From an uncultured Flavobacteriales bacterium (GTDB lineage: Bacteria; Bacteroidota; Bacteroidia; Flavobacteriales_D; Crocinitomicaceae): DNA of 64,000 nucleotides. The position numbers and the translations under genes were made by a program. Position 1 is the stretch's first letter; each line of letters starts with the position of its first letter. The stretch lies in NCBI GenBank assembly GCA_905478665.1, contig CAJQJL010000008.1, positions 1 through 64,000 of the forward strand, given 5' to 3'. The notes beneath the pieces are model-generated. The model was not told where the DNA came from, ran no database searches, and saw only the letters and a program-made list of their open reading frames with translations. Below are positions 10,714-20,266 of this stretch, piece after piece.

Positions 10714-11463
10714 ATGGAAGCTAAAGTAAAATACTATCTAGAAATAGCTGATAACGCATTTATTTTGAGTCACCGCTTGAGTGAATGTTCGAGTAACGGG
10801 CCTTTTCTTGAAGAGGATTTGGCAGGAACAAATGTTGCCCTTGACCTTATTGGGTTGGCCGAACCTGTATACAATGAAGCTGCAAAATTGAACAAAAAAG
10901 GAGAATCTGGTGATGACCTTGCATACCGCAGAAGTGAGAATAATTACTTTAATTGTTTACTCACGGAACAACCAAATTCTGATTTCGCGTTTATCATGAC
11001 GCGTCAATTCTTTATGGACGTCTTCAATTATTATTACTTCATGGATTTAGCAAATAGCTCAGATAAATTTCTGAAGGCTGTCGCTTCTAAATCGTTGAAG
11101 GAAGTAACGTACCACCTGAAAAGAAGTTCAGAATGGATGATTCGTTTTGGCGGCGGCACAGATGTCTCTAAAGAGAAAGCTCAAAAGGCTGTTGATTCTT
11201 TGTGGAAATATACGGGTGAATTATTCACAGCAAGCGAAGCTGACCTCGCATTAAGGGAATCTAACGTAAGTGTGGATCTTGAAGCAGTGCGCGACAAATG
11301 GGATCAAAAAATAAGTGAAATTTTCTACTTGGCTCATTTGAAAAAACCAGAAAATGATTACCAAATGCTCGGTGGAAAGTCTGGAGTCCATTCAGAATAC
11401 ATGGGATTCATGCTAGCAGAAATTCAGTTCTTGACGAACAAGTACCCTGAAGCAATCTGGTAA
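10714..11463 (+). CDS. paaC: 1,2-phenylacetyl-CoA epoxidase subunit C
   Basis: ADNAFILSHRLSEC, EVTYHLKRSSEWMIRFGGGTDVS. Confidence 0.93.
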   Translation: MEAKVKYYLEIADNAFILSHRLSECSSNGPFLEEDLAGTNVALDLIGLAEPVYNEAAKLNKKGESGDDLAYRRSENNYFNCLLTEQPNSDFAFIMTRQFFMDVFNYYYFMDLANSSDKFLKAVASKSLKEVTYHLKRSSEWMIRFGGGTDVSKEKAQKAVDSLWKYTGELFTASEADLALRESNVSVDLEAVRDKWDQKISEIFYLAHLKKPENDYQMLGGKSGVHSEYMGFMLAEIQFLTNKYPEAIW

Positions 11464-11466
11464 AAT

Positions 11467-12156
11467 TTAGGCACCAGATACTTTAAGCAGACCTTCTTTG
11501 CTGAGAATTTCAATTTTCCGTGCGTGGGTCTGGATAAGTTTCTCTTCTTTGAAATCCTTAAGTAATCGAATCAACGTTTCTGTAGCTGTACCGACAAAAT
11601 TTGCCAAATCTTCACGTGTGAGATTAATCATCTCATCTTTGTAAACATCTTGCAACAAGATCAGTGAAAATGCGAGACGCTCACGCACTGACTTCTGCGC
11701 CATATTAGTTATAAACGTTGCACGGTCGGCTAACTCAGTTGAAAGTTCCTTCATGATTCCGTTACGCAAGGTGACATTGGTGTCCACCATATCGAGGAAA
11801 TCAGATTTACTAATAAAACAGATGTTGCATTCTTCCAATGTAGTCGCCGAGACTTTATAAGGCTCACCGCTAAACATTGCACGAAAACCTACAATTTCAC
11901 CACCAGCAGATAAATGAATAATTTGCTCCTTCCCTTCTTCCCCTCTTGCAAAGATTTTTACCTTACCACTATTCAAGCAAAAAACACCCCGTGGCGTACT
12001 GCCCTCCAAAAAAAGTGGTTGATTCTTCTTGTAATAAGAACAGGATTTTTTCGAATCCAATCCCTCTACATCTTCGTCGCAAAACGATTTGAATAGGGAG
12101 TTCTGCCTACTCAAACAGTTTTCACACGTTACGTGTCTATGTGATTTCTCTGGCAT
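11467..12156 (-). CDS. Crp/Fnr family regulator, FNR-like with N-terminal cysteines
   Basis: CENC...C...C N-terminus; HTH LTREDLANFVGTATETLIRLLKDFKEE. Confidence 0.85.
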   Translation of the reverse strand: MPEKSHRHVTCENCLSRQNSLFKSFCDEDVEGLDSKKSCSYYKKNQPLFLEGSTPRGVFCLNSGKVKIFARGEEGKEQIIHLSAGGEIVGFRAMFSGEPYKVSATTLEECNICFISKSDFLDMVDTNVTLRNGIMKELSTELADRATFITNMAQKSVRERLAFSLILLQDVYKDEMINLTREDLANFVGTATETLIRLLKDFKEEKLIQTHARKIEILSKEGLLKVSGA

Positions 12157-12205
12157 TCAAGGTTCATTTTTGTCAAAGTTAATAGAATATGTGGTCAATT
12201 CAAAC

Positions 12206-12219
12206 ATGATAAAATTCAT
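12206..12219. promoter_or_regulatory. Candidate FNR-type dyad ATGA-N6-TCAT
   Basis: ATGATAAAATTCAT in the divergent fnr-like/hemN intergenic region. Confidence 0.3.
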
Positions 12220-12229
12220 TTTTTCCCCA

Positions 12230-12237
12230 TATCTTTG
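12230..12237 (+). promoter_or_regulatory. Bacteroidetes-type -7 element TATCTTTG upstream of hemN
   Basis: Matches TAnnTTTG consensus, 33 nt before the hemN start. Confidence 0.5.
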
Positions 12238-12269
12238 CACTTACATTTGTACTCCTTATAAGCACAACC

Positions 12270-13631
12270 GTGAAGAATCTAGTTGAAAAATACAATGTTC
12301 CTGGACCGCGATACACATCCTATCCAACAGTTCCATTCTGGAAAAATAATCCTTTAGAACTGAATGATTGGACGCAAAGTATTGTGCGAAATTATTCTTC
12401 ATTTGGAACGGAGGAATTAAGCCTATACATCCATCTCCCGTACTGCGAGAGCTTGTGTACTTTTTGTGGATGCCATAAACGGATCACAAAAAATCATAAG
12501 GTCGAAGCCCCATATATTGATGCCGTCATTAAAGAATGGGAGTTGTACAAAGAACATTTCAATTTTGAACCTATTATACGCGAACTGCATTTTGGTGGAG
12601 GAACGCCTACCTTTTTTGAAGCAGATCAGTTAATCAGATTGGTTCATGCAATTTTTGGAAAAGACGCGGTAGATCCAAAAGAAACAGAGCTTAGTTTTGA
12701 AGCGCACCCAAACAACACAACCAAAGAACATTTGGAAAAACTGTATGCTTTTGGGTTTAGAAGGTTGAGTCTCGGAATTCAGGATTACAGTCCAACGGTA
12801 CAAGAGGCCATCAACAGAATCCAGCCTTTTGAAAATGTAAAAGAGGTGCATGATCTAGCTCGCTCGATTGGTTATACATCCATTAGTCATGACCTTGTAT
12901 TTGGACTTCCCAAACAGCGAATGACTGACATTTTAGATACCGTTGAGAAAACATTATTGCTAAATCCTGACCGTATTTCCCTTTATAGCTATGCACATGT
13001 TCCTTGGATCAAAGGAAATGGACAGCGTGGTTTTGATGAGTCAGACCTACCGCAGGATTCAGAAAAAAGAGCACTCTACGAAGAAGCTAAACACACACTT
13101 GAAGCAGAGGGATATATAGAAATTGGAATGGATCATTTTGCGATGGCTCATGATGATCTCGCCATTGCTTTTAAGGAGAAAAATCTCCACCGTAACTTCA
13201 TGGGATACACTACCCAAAACACCAATTTCCTTTTAGGATTGGGAATGTCAGCAATTTCTGACAGCTGGTTTGGCTTTGCACAAAATGAAAAAAATACGGA
13301 GAAGTACATAGAACTTGTCAGCAGTGGTCAAATCCCCATATTTAGAGGTCATATTCTGAATGATGCCGATTTGGAAATTCGTAAATACATTCTGGATTTG
13401 ATGTGCCATTTTGAAACAGTTCTCGATGAAAATTCCGAGCGCAAAGAAATGCACAACTCAATCAAAAAGGAACTTCAAGAAATGGTGAATGACGGCTTGG
13501 TTGTTATAGATGGAAATAAAATAACAGTTACTGAAGCAGGTATAGCTTATGTTCGAAATTGCTGCATGGCCTTCGATCAAGATCTTGCCAATTCAGAGCA
13601 ACGCGACAATATGTTCTCGAAGACAGTATGA
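12270..13631 (+). CDS. hemN: Oxygen-independent coproporphyrinogen III oxidase
   Basis: YIHLPYCESLCTFCGCHKRIT radical-SAM CxxxCxxC; GPRYTSYPTVP N-terminus. Confidence 0.92.
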   Translation: MKNLVEKYNVPGPRYTSYPTVPFWKNNPLELNDWTQSIVRNYSSFGTEELSLYIHLPYCESLCTFCGCHKRITKNHKVEAPYIDAVIKEWELYKEHFNFEPIIRELHFGGGTPTFFEADQLIRLVHAIFGKDAVDPKETELSFEAHPNNTTKEHLEKLYAFGFRRLSLGIQDYSPTVQEAINRIQPFENVKEVHDLARSIGYTSISHDLVFGLPKQRMTDILDTVEKTLLLNPDRISLYSYAHVPWIKGNGQRGFDESDLPQDSEKRALYEEAKHTLEAEGYIEIGMDHFAMAHDDLAIAFKEKNLHRNFMGYTTQNTNFLLGLGMSAISDSWFGFAQNEKNTEKYIELVSSGQIPIFRGHILNDADLEIRKYILDLMCHFETVLDENSERKEMHNSIKKELQEMVNDGLVVIDGNKITVTEAGIAYVRNCCMAFDQDLANSEQRDNMFSKTV

Positions 13632-15979
13632 GTTCAAAATCATGTTACCATTGCGGGGATGATATTATCGGAAAGAGCTATCTTCTCGATGAGAAAGAAT
13701 TTTGCTGCAACGGCTGCAAGAGCGTCTATCAGTTACTTTCAGAAAACGGACTGGACTCATTTTACACCTTAGAAGAACAGCCAGGTATTCGACCAACAGA
13801 TTCTAACAATCACAAATTCGCCTTTTTGGATGTTGAGAACATTCGCAAAAAATTTGTCGCCTTTGAAGACGAGTCTTCTATTCATATCACACTATCACTT
13901 CCACAAATTCATTGTTCTTCCTGCATCTATCTTTTGGAAAACATCCATAAAATAGAGCCAAGAATACAATCCTGTCAAGTCAATTTCGCAAAGCGACAAG
14001 CGTCACTCGTATTTTCAAAGGAACTTGAATTATCAGCCCTTGCCAACACGCTAGATGCCATTGGTTATGCACCAAACTTCGGAAGTAAGGCTGAACAGAA
14101 AAAAAAGAAAAACAACAAATACATTTATAAACTCGGTGTGGCAGGCTTCGCTTTTGGAAGTATCATGTTGTGGAGCTTTCCTGAATATTTAGGCATAGAA
14201 CGAGACAATCCAGAGTTTAGAAGTTTCACCTCTTATTTATCGTTTGCCGTTTCCATTCCCGTGCTTTTGTATTCTGCAAATGAATACCTCATCTCCGCTT
14301 ACAAGGCAATCCGATTCAGAAGTTTAAATTTAGATGTTCCTATTTCCATCGGAATTCTTGCGCTGTATTTTCAAAGTCTCTACAATATTTTTACTGGAAT
14401 AGGTCCAGGCTACATGGACAGTTTCGCTGGATTTATCTTTTTCCTATTAATTGGCAAATGGTTTCAGAGTAAAACATACGACTCCTTGTCCTTTGAGCGG
14501 GATTACACGGCCTATTTTCCTGTTGCAGTGACGCGAATTGAGGATAACATAGAAAACATCGTTGAAATTGATCAACTTAAAATCGGCGATGAATTGCTGA
14601 TTCGAAACCTTGAAATCATCCCTTGCGATGCTACATTGGAATCTGACGAAGTAAAAATAGATTACAGTTTTGTAACTGGAGAATCTACACCCGTTCAAAA
14701 AAAGAAAGGCGATTTCATTTATGCGGGAGGAAAGTTGCTCGGACAAAAAAGCAAATTCATTGTTGAGAAAGAAAGCAATCGGAGCCACCTCACCTTGCTA
14801 TGGAATGAAGCGGGAACCAAAGACAAAAAAGGATCTCAACCCGCTGATAAACTCTCTATTTTTTTTCTTGCCGCAGTTCTCTTCATTGCCTTGGGAACAG
14901 GAATCACTTGGTTCTTTCTTGATCCTACGCGACTAACTGAAATTGTAGTTTCCGTCTTAATCGTTGCTTGCCCCTGCGCGCTAGCACTCTCAAAACCATT
15001 CACTTACGGAAATACCATGCGTGTGTTGGGTCGAAAAGGACTTTACCTTAAGAATACTTCAGTTATTGAGAAACTAAACAGCATAACAGACGTTGTTTTT
15101 GATAAAACAGGAACCTTAACGACAGGTAGTGCAAATCATGTTGAATATATTGGGTCAGAACTAAGTCAACATCAAATCAACGCCATATTGGTATTAGCCA
15201 ATTCATCAACTCACCCTTTGTCTAAATCAATTGTTTCCTTTTTAATGGAAACTGCACAAACCAATGAATTGGAAATTAGTGCCTTTAATGAAATTGGAGG
15301 CGAAGGTATTGAAGGAATAATTGATGGTATAAAAATTAAAATTGGCTCATCAAACTTTGCTCATCCAGAGGCAAAAACGGAAGTAAACGAGACTGCTTCT
15401 CACGTTTCATTTGACGGAAATTATCATGGTAAATTTGTGTTTGAATCTGAATTTAGAGCAGGTATTTTAGCCTTACTTACTGAACTTAATGATGACTCAA
15501 CGATTCACGTTCTTTCCGGTGATCGAGACAAGGATAAAAGCATTCTCGAAACAAATGTAAAAGGCATAAAACATTTGCATTTCAACCAGTCTCCACAAGA
15601 TAAATTCGACTACATTTCCAAATTGCAGAAATCAGGCAGTAAAGTACTAATGATTGGCGATGGTCTCAACGATTCTGGCGCATTAGAATCAGCAGATGTA
15701 GGGATTGCCGTATCTGAAGATGTCTTTCGCTTCACACCTAGTTCTGACGCAATTATTGAAGCTTCTCGACTGCATCAACTCAAGCGATTTCTGCATGTTT
15801 CAGCGCGTTCAAAAACCGTTTTGGCGGCCTGCTATATCTTTTCCATTGTGTACAACATTATTGGATTATCCTTTGCGTTAACAGGACATTTGACTCCATT
15901 GGTTGCCGCAATTTTAATGCCTTTAAGCTCAATCAGCATCGTTCTTCTCAGTACACTTCTTGTCACACTAAAAAAGTGA
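13628..15979 (+). CDS. ccoI: Heavy-metal translocating P-type ATPase (CcoI/FixI-like)
   Basis: CPCALALSKPFT, DKTGTLTTG, GDGLNDSGAL motifs; within cbb3 locus; start set at MSSKSCYHCGDD. Confidence 0.92.
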   Translation: MSSKSCYHCGDDIIGKSYLLDEKEFCCNGCKSVYQLLSENGLDSFYTLEEQPGIRPTDSNNHKFAFLDVENIRKKFVAFEDESSIHITLSLPQIHCSSCIYLLENIHKIEPRIQSCQVNFAKRQASLVFSKELELSALANTLDAIGYAPNFGSKAEQKKKKNNKYIYKLGVAGFAFGSIMLWSFPEYLGIERDNPEFRSFTSYLSFAVSIPVLLYSANEYLISAYKAIRFRSLNLDVPISIGILALYFQSLYNIFTGIGPGYMDSFAGFIFFLLIGKWFQSKTYDSLSFERDYTAYFPVAVTRIEDNIENIVEIDQLKIGDELLIRNLEIIPCDATLESDEVKIDYSFVTGESTPVQKKKGDFIYAGGKLLGQKSKFIVEKESNRSHLTLLWNEAGTKDKKGSQPADKLSIFFLAAVLFIALGTGITWFFLDPTRLTEIVVSVLIVACPCALALSKPFTYGNTMRVLGRKGLYLKNTSVIEKLNSITDVVFDKTGTLTTGSANHVEYIGSELSQHQINAILVLANSSTHPLSKSIVSFLMETAQTNELEISAFNEIGGEGIEGIIDGIKIKIGSSNFAHPEAKTEVNETASHVSFDGNYHGKFVFESEFRAGILALLTELNDDSTIHVLSGDRDKDKSILETNVKGIKHLHFNQSPQDKFDYISKLQKSGSKVLMIGDGLNDSGALESADVGIAVSEDVFRFTPSSDAIIEASRLHQLKRFLHVSARSKTVLAACYIFSIVYNIIGLSFALTGHLTPLVAAILMPLSSISIVLLSTLLVTLKK

Positions 15980-16024
15980 TCTTCAATCGCTTAGCGAAGA
16001 CGATTTTATGCGCAAAAATTAAAG

Positions 16025-16038
16025 ATGACTTTAATCAT
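16025..16038. promoter_or_regulatory. Candidate FNR-type dyad ATGA-N6-TCAT
   Basis: ATGACTTTAATCAT upstream of ccoS/ccoNO. Confidence 0.35.
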
Positions 16039-16095
16039 GTTTTTTAATGATGAGTGGTCATTCTTTATCCTTCAGAGTGTAGCTTTCTTTGTTCC

Positions 16096-16287
16096 ATGGG
16101 AGTAATATACCTTATGCTTATTGTCAGTTTAGTCATTGCACTATTCTTCTTAATCGGATTCTTTTGGGCGGCAAAAACTGGCCAATATGACGATGACTAC
16201 ACGCCTTCGGTACGCATACTCTTTGACGACGAAGAAATATCAAACACAGAACCAAATACAGAAACAAATGGAAATACAGAAGTTTAG
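16096..16287 (+). CDS. ccoS: cbb3-type cytochrome oxidase assembly protein CcoS
   Basis: MGVIYLMLIVSLVIALFFLIGFFWAAKTGQYDDDYTPSVRILFDD. Confidence 0.92.
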   Translation: MGVIYLMLIVSLVIALFFLIGFFWAAKTGQYDDDYTPSVRILFDDEEISNTEPNTETNGNTEV

Positions 16288-18550
16288 TTACGACAATAAG
16301 ACTGTCAAAAATTTCGCGTATGCAACTATCATCTGGGGAATCATCGGAATGCTCGTTGGGCTTATCGTTGCTTTACAGTTAGCATTCCCGGCATTTTTTG
16401 ACGACTACCTTGGATTCAGTTTTCTTTCCTTCGGTAGAATTCGACCGCTGCACACCAATGCTGTCATCTTCGCATTTGTAGGAAACGGTATTTTCATGGG
16501 AGTCTACTACTCTCTCCAGCGTTTATTGAAGACGCGGATGTGGAGCGACAAGTTAAGTTCAATTAACTTTTGGGGATGGCAACTAATTATTCTTTGTGCG
16601 GTACTCACATTGCCGTTCGGTATCACAACTGGTAAAGAATATGCGGAACTCGAATGGTGGATTGACATCATGATTACGCTTCTTTGGGTTGTGTTTGGAT
16701 TCAACATGTTTGCAACGATATTTACACGTCGTGTAAAGCACATGTATGTTGCAATCTGGTTCTACATTGCGACTTTCGTTACAGTTGCAATTCTTCACAT
16801 TTTCAACTCATTTGAATACCCAGTATCATTCTTTAAAAGTTACTCATGGTACGCTGGAGTTCAGGATGCATTGGTACAATGGTGGTACGGACACAACGCC
16901 GTAGCATTCTTCCTAACAACTCCTTATTTAGGATTGATGTACTACTTCGTTCCTAAGGCAGCTAATCGACCAGTATATTCCTACCGATTATCTATTGTTC
17001 ACTTCTGGGCATTGATCTTCTTGTACATTTGGGCAGGACCTCACCACTTGCTATACACCTCTCTACCTGACTGGGCACAGAGTTTAGGTGTTGTATTCTC
17101 TGTAATGCTGATCGCTCCATCTTGGGGTGGTATGTTGAACGGACTATTGACCTTGCGTGGTGCATGGGACAGAGTTCGTGACGATGTGATGTTGAAATTT
17201 ATGGTTGTCGCCTTAACATGTTACGGTATGGCAACCTTTGAAGGGCCACTACTCTCGTTGAAAAACGTGAATATGCTTTCTCACTTTACTGACTGGACAA
17301 TTGCACACGTGCACATTGGTGGATTGGGTTGGAATGGAATGTTCACATTCGGTATGCTTTACTGGCTATTCCCAAAAATGTTCCGAGTAAAATTATACTC
17401 TAAAAAATTAGCGAACCAACATTTCTGGATTGCAACTTTAGGAATTATCCTCTATGCAATTCCAATGTACATCGCTGGATTCGTTCAAGGACTAATGTGG
17501 CAAGATTTCAATCCTGACGGAACACTTGTTAATGCTGACTTCTTGAAGACGGTTACAGCACTTGAGCCATACTACATGTTACGTTCATTAGGAGGTCTCT
17601 TATTTATTGTCGGTGCGGTAATGATGTTCTATAACTTAATTAGAACAGCTAAGTCAGGAAACTTCCTTGCGAATGAAGAAGCTGAAGCAGCTGACATGCG
17701 TACTGTACCCGCTAAGATTGTTGGAAAGAAATTCTGGCACAGAGCGATTGAGAAGCGTCCAATTCGTTTCATGGTACTATGTATTGTAGTTGTCGGAATC
17801 GGTGGATTGGTTGAGATCATACCAACGATGATTGTTGATAGTAATGTTCCATCTCTTGGAAATGTCGTTCAACCATATACACCTCTTGAATTGGAAGGTC
17901 GTGACCTTTACATCAGAGAAGGCTGTTACAACTGTCACTCTCAAATGGTAAGACCGTTGCGTTTTGAGACAGAACGTTATGGAGAATACTCCAAGTCTGG
18001 TGAATTCGTATACGATCACCCATTCCAATGGGGATCTAAACGTACTGGGCCTGATTTAGCGAGGGAAGGTACAGCTAAACTCAAAAAGTCTAATTATTGG
18101 CACTATGACCACTTAATACGACCGAAAATTGTATCACCTGGATCTGTAATGCCAGCATATACATGGATGGCAGAAGACGACATGGACTTTTCTCTAATGG
18201 AGAAAAAGATTAACGCCATGCGTACAATGGGGGTTCCATATGAAGAAGGCTTCGAGAAGCTTGCAACGGCAAATGCGGAAGCACAAGCATTGCTAATTGC
18301 AACTGACATCGTAGACCAAATGGATAAAGATGTTTTAGAAGGAAATGGAGGTCGAGAAAAGGTTCTGAGCGAGTTGAAGAACAAGGAGATTATCGCGTTG
18401 ATTGCTTACTTACAACGTCTGGGAACCGATATCGAGAAGGCAGAAAATGCAGCCGCTGAGTTGATTGAATCAGAAGAGGCGGAAACTATGGATGAAGTTA
18501 CTCCAACAGAAGGTGAAGAAAGCGATACGTTAAATAACCAAAATCAATAA
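16268..18550 (+). CDS. ccoNO: cbb3-type cytochrome c oxidase subunit I/II fusion (CcoN-CcoO)
   Basis: CcoN-type helices with HTNAVIFAFVGNGIF, then CcoO GRDLYIREGCYNCHSQMVRPLRFET in one frame. Confidence 0.95.
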   Translation: MEIQKFSYDNKTVKNFAYATIIWGIIGMLVGLIVALQLAFPAFFDDYLGFSFLSFGRIRPLHTNAVIFAFVGNGIFMGVYYSLQRLLKTRMWSDKLSSINFWGWQLIILCAVLTLPFGITTGKEYAELEWWIDIMITLLWVVFGFNMFATIFTRRVKHMYVAIWFYIATFVTVAILHIFNSFEYPVSFFKSYSWYAGVQDALVQWWYGHNAVAFFLTTPYLGLMYYFVPKAANRPVYSYRLSIVHFWALIFLYIWAGPHHLLYTSLPDWAQSLGVVFSVMLIAPSWGGMLNGLLTLRGAWDRVRDDVMLKFMVVALTCYGMATFEGPLLSLKNVNMLSHFTDWTIAHVHIGGLGWNGMFTFGMLYWLFPKMFRVKLYSKKLANQHFWIATLGIILYAIPMYIAGFVQGLMWQDFNPDGTLVNADFLKTVTALEPYYMLRSLGGLLFIVGAVMMFYNLIRTAKSGNFLANEEAEAADMRTVPAKIVGKKFWHRAIEKRPIRFMVLCIVVVGIGGLVEIIPTMIVDSNVPSLGNVVQPYTPLELEGRDLYIREGCYNCHSQMVRPLRFETERYGEYSKSGEFVYDHPFQWGSKRTGPDLAREGTAKLKKSNYWHYDHLIRPKIVSPGSVMPAYTWMAEDDMDFSLMEKKINAMRTMGVPYEEGFEKLATANAEAQALLIATDIVDQMDKDVLEGNGGREKVLSELKNKEIIALIAYLQRLGTDIEKAENAAAELIESEEAETMDEVTPTEGEESDTLNNQNQ

Positions 18551-18553
18551 ACG

Positions 18554-18754
18554 ATGTTACGATTTATCAAACACAACTTAACAGGTATAGATGGCGTAGC
18601 AATCTACCCGATTCTATCATTGCTCATCTTCGTAATATTCTTTGCACTCGTAATTACGTACGTGATCCGAATGAAGAAGAAAGAAATTGAAATACTGAGT
18701 TCAATTCCTTTAGAGGAGGATTCTGTAGCAGATAGTATCCATACACAAGATTAA
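18554..18754 (+). CDS. ccoQ: CcoQ-like small membrane subunit
   Basis: Single-TM 66 aa protein between ccoNO and ccoP. Confidence 0.7.
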   Translation: MLRFIKHNLTGIDGVAIYPILSLLIFVIFFALVITYVIRMKKKEIEILSSIPLEEDSVADSIHTQD

Positions 18755-18773
18755 TGTTCAACGATATAAAAGC

Positions 18774-20189
18774 ATGAATATGAAAAGCTTAAAAAATAAC
18801 ATATTACTGATGATCATCGCACTGAGTTCAAGTCTAACTTTTGCGCAAGATGGTGAGGGATTGTTTAAAGCAAAATGTAGTGCATGTCATATGCTTGGGA
18901 AGGACGCAACAGGTCCTGATCTCAATGGTGTGAAGCTCAAATGGGAAGAAGCAGGTGAAAGTGAAATGCTCTATCGTTGGATACAAGATCCAGGAGCGTT
19001 AGTTGAATCTGGAGACAGTAAACTCGCCAGAGAAGTAGAGAAGTATAGCGATGCTGCAATGACGCCTCAGGATGTTACAAATGAGGAAGTGGACGCAATA
19101 TTAGATTATGTAGATAACTATGTAGCGCCAGTTGAACCGCCAGTAACAACTGCTGATACAGGAAATGAAGTGAATATTGTTTATGTTCCGAATTATGATA
19201 AGAACTTGACCATATTCTATTTCCTTCTCTTTGCCATTTTGGTGCAGTTGATTGCAATTCTGATTTTAAGTAATTCTTCGCGAACGTTCGTGAAACTACA
19301 GAACTACAAAATCAAGAAAGCTGCAGAGAAAACAGGTAAAACCTTACTTATTCTTTTGGGAGTATTTGCAGCGATGACGGCAAACAATTCGTCTCTCGCT
19401 CTTGAATTTATGGAGCCAGGAGCAGCAGAAAGTGGTCCTTGGTTATTGGTAGAAGATGCAGATCTTTATGTACTAATTGCAGTGAACATAGCAATGTTAT
19501 TATTGGTGCTTCACTTCAGAAGATTGTTCCTCGATATCGCAGCGATGGTTAGACCACAGACTGCAGCAACGAAGAAAATGTCGAAACGTAAGCAACGTAA
19601 GATGAACGAAGTATTAACCGCTGCGGTTCCAATTGAAGAAGAGCACACTATCCTACTTCACCACGAATACGACGGAATTAAAGAGCTGGATAACAACCTT
19701 CCACCATGGTGGGTCTGGGGATTCTATGCAACTATTGTATTCGCTGTCATTTACATCTTTAACTACCACGTATTTAAGACGGGAGACTTACAAATGGCTG
19801 AATACGACAAGTCAATGGAAGAGGCTAAAATTGAAGTAGCCGAGTACCTGGACAAAATGGCAATGAACGTTGATGAAACAAACGTGACCTTGCTAGTCGA
19901 TGGGTCTGATCTTTCAACAGGAAAAACATTATTCGAAACGAACTGTATCTCGTGTCACAACATCGATGGAGGAGGAAACCAAATTGGACCAAACCTTACT
20001 GACAAGGCATGGATCTATGGGTTCGATATTACTGAAGTCTTTTCTTCGATAAAGTACGGTCGAGCCAATGGAATGCCCGCGCACAATACCAAGTTGAATC
20101 CTATTCAACTACAGCAAGTAGCTTCTTTTGTTTTATCACTCCCAGAAGTTAAAGGGAGAGAGCCGCAAGGTGAAATAATAGAGGAGTAA
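18774..20189 (+). CDS. ccoP: cbb3 oxidase subunit III (CcoP) with N-terminal secreted cytochrome c domain
   Basis: CSACH near N-terminus after a signal peptide, CISCH near C-terminus, several TMs between. Confidence 0.9.
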   Translation: MNMKSLKNNILLMIIALSSSLTFAQDGEGLFKAKCSACHMLGKDATGPDLNGVKLKWEEAGESEMLYRWIQDPGALVESGDSKLAREVEKYSDAAMTPQDVTNEEVDAILDYVDNYVAPVEPPVTTADTGNEVNIVYVPNYDKNLTIFYFLLFAILVQLIAILILSNSSRTFVKLQNYKIKKAAEKTGKTLLILLGVFAAMTANNSSLALEFMEPGAAESGPWLLVEDADLYVLIAVNIAMLLLVLHFRRLFLDIAAMVRPQTAATKKMSKRKQRKMNEVLTAAVPIEEEHTILLHHEYDGIKELDNNLPPWWVWGFYATIVFAVIYIFNYHVFKTGDLQMAEYDKSMEEAKIEVAEYLDKMAMNVDETNVTLLVDGSDLSTGKTLFETNCISCHNIDGGGNQIGPNLTDKAWIYGFDITEVFSSIKYGRANGMPAHNTKLNPIQLQQVASFVLSLPEVKGREPQGEIIEE

Positions 20190-20266
20190 TAGGAAGTAAC
20201 ATAGGTAACATATTGTCCTGCCACTATTCACTATATTAGGGACTCTAAAAACAGAGGTAGATAGAC

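Noticed and set aside
12570-13460. Minus-strand ORFs within hemN
   Set aside because: Antisense shadows of a strongly supported radical-SAM gene.
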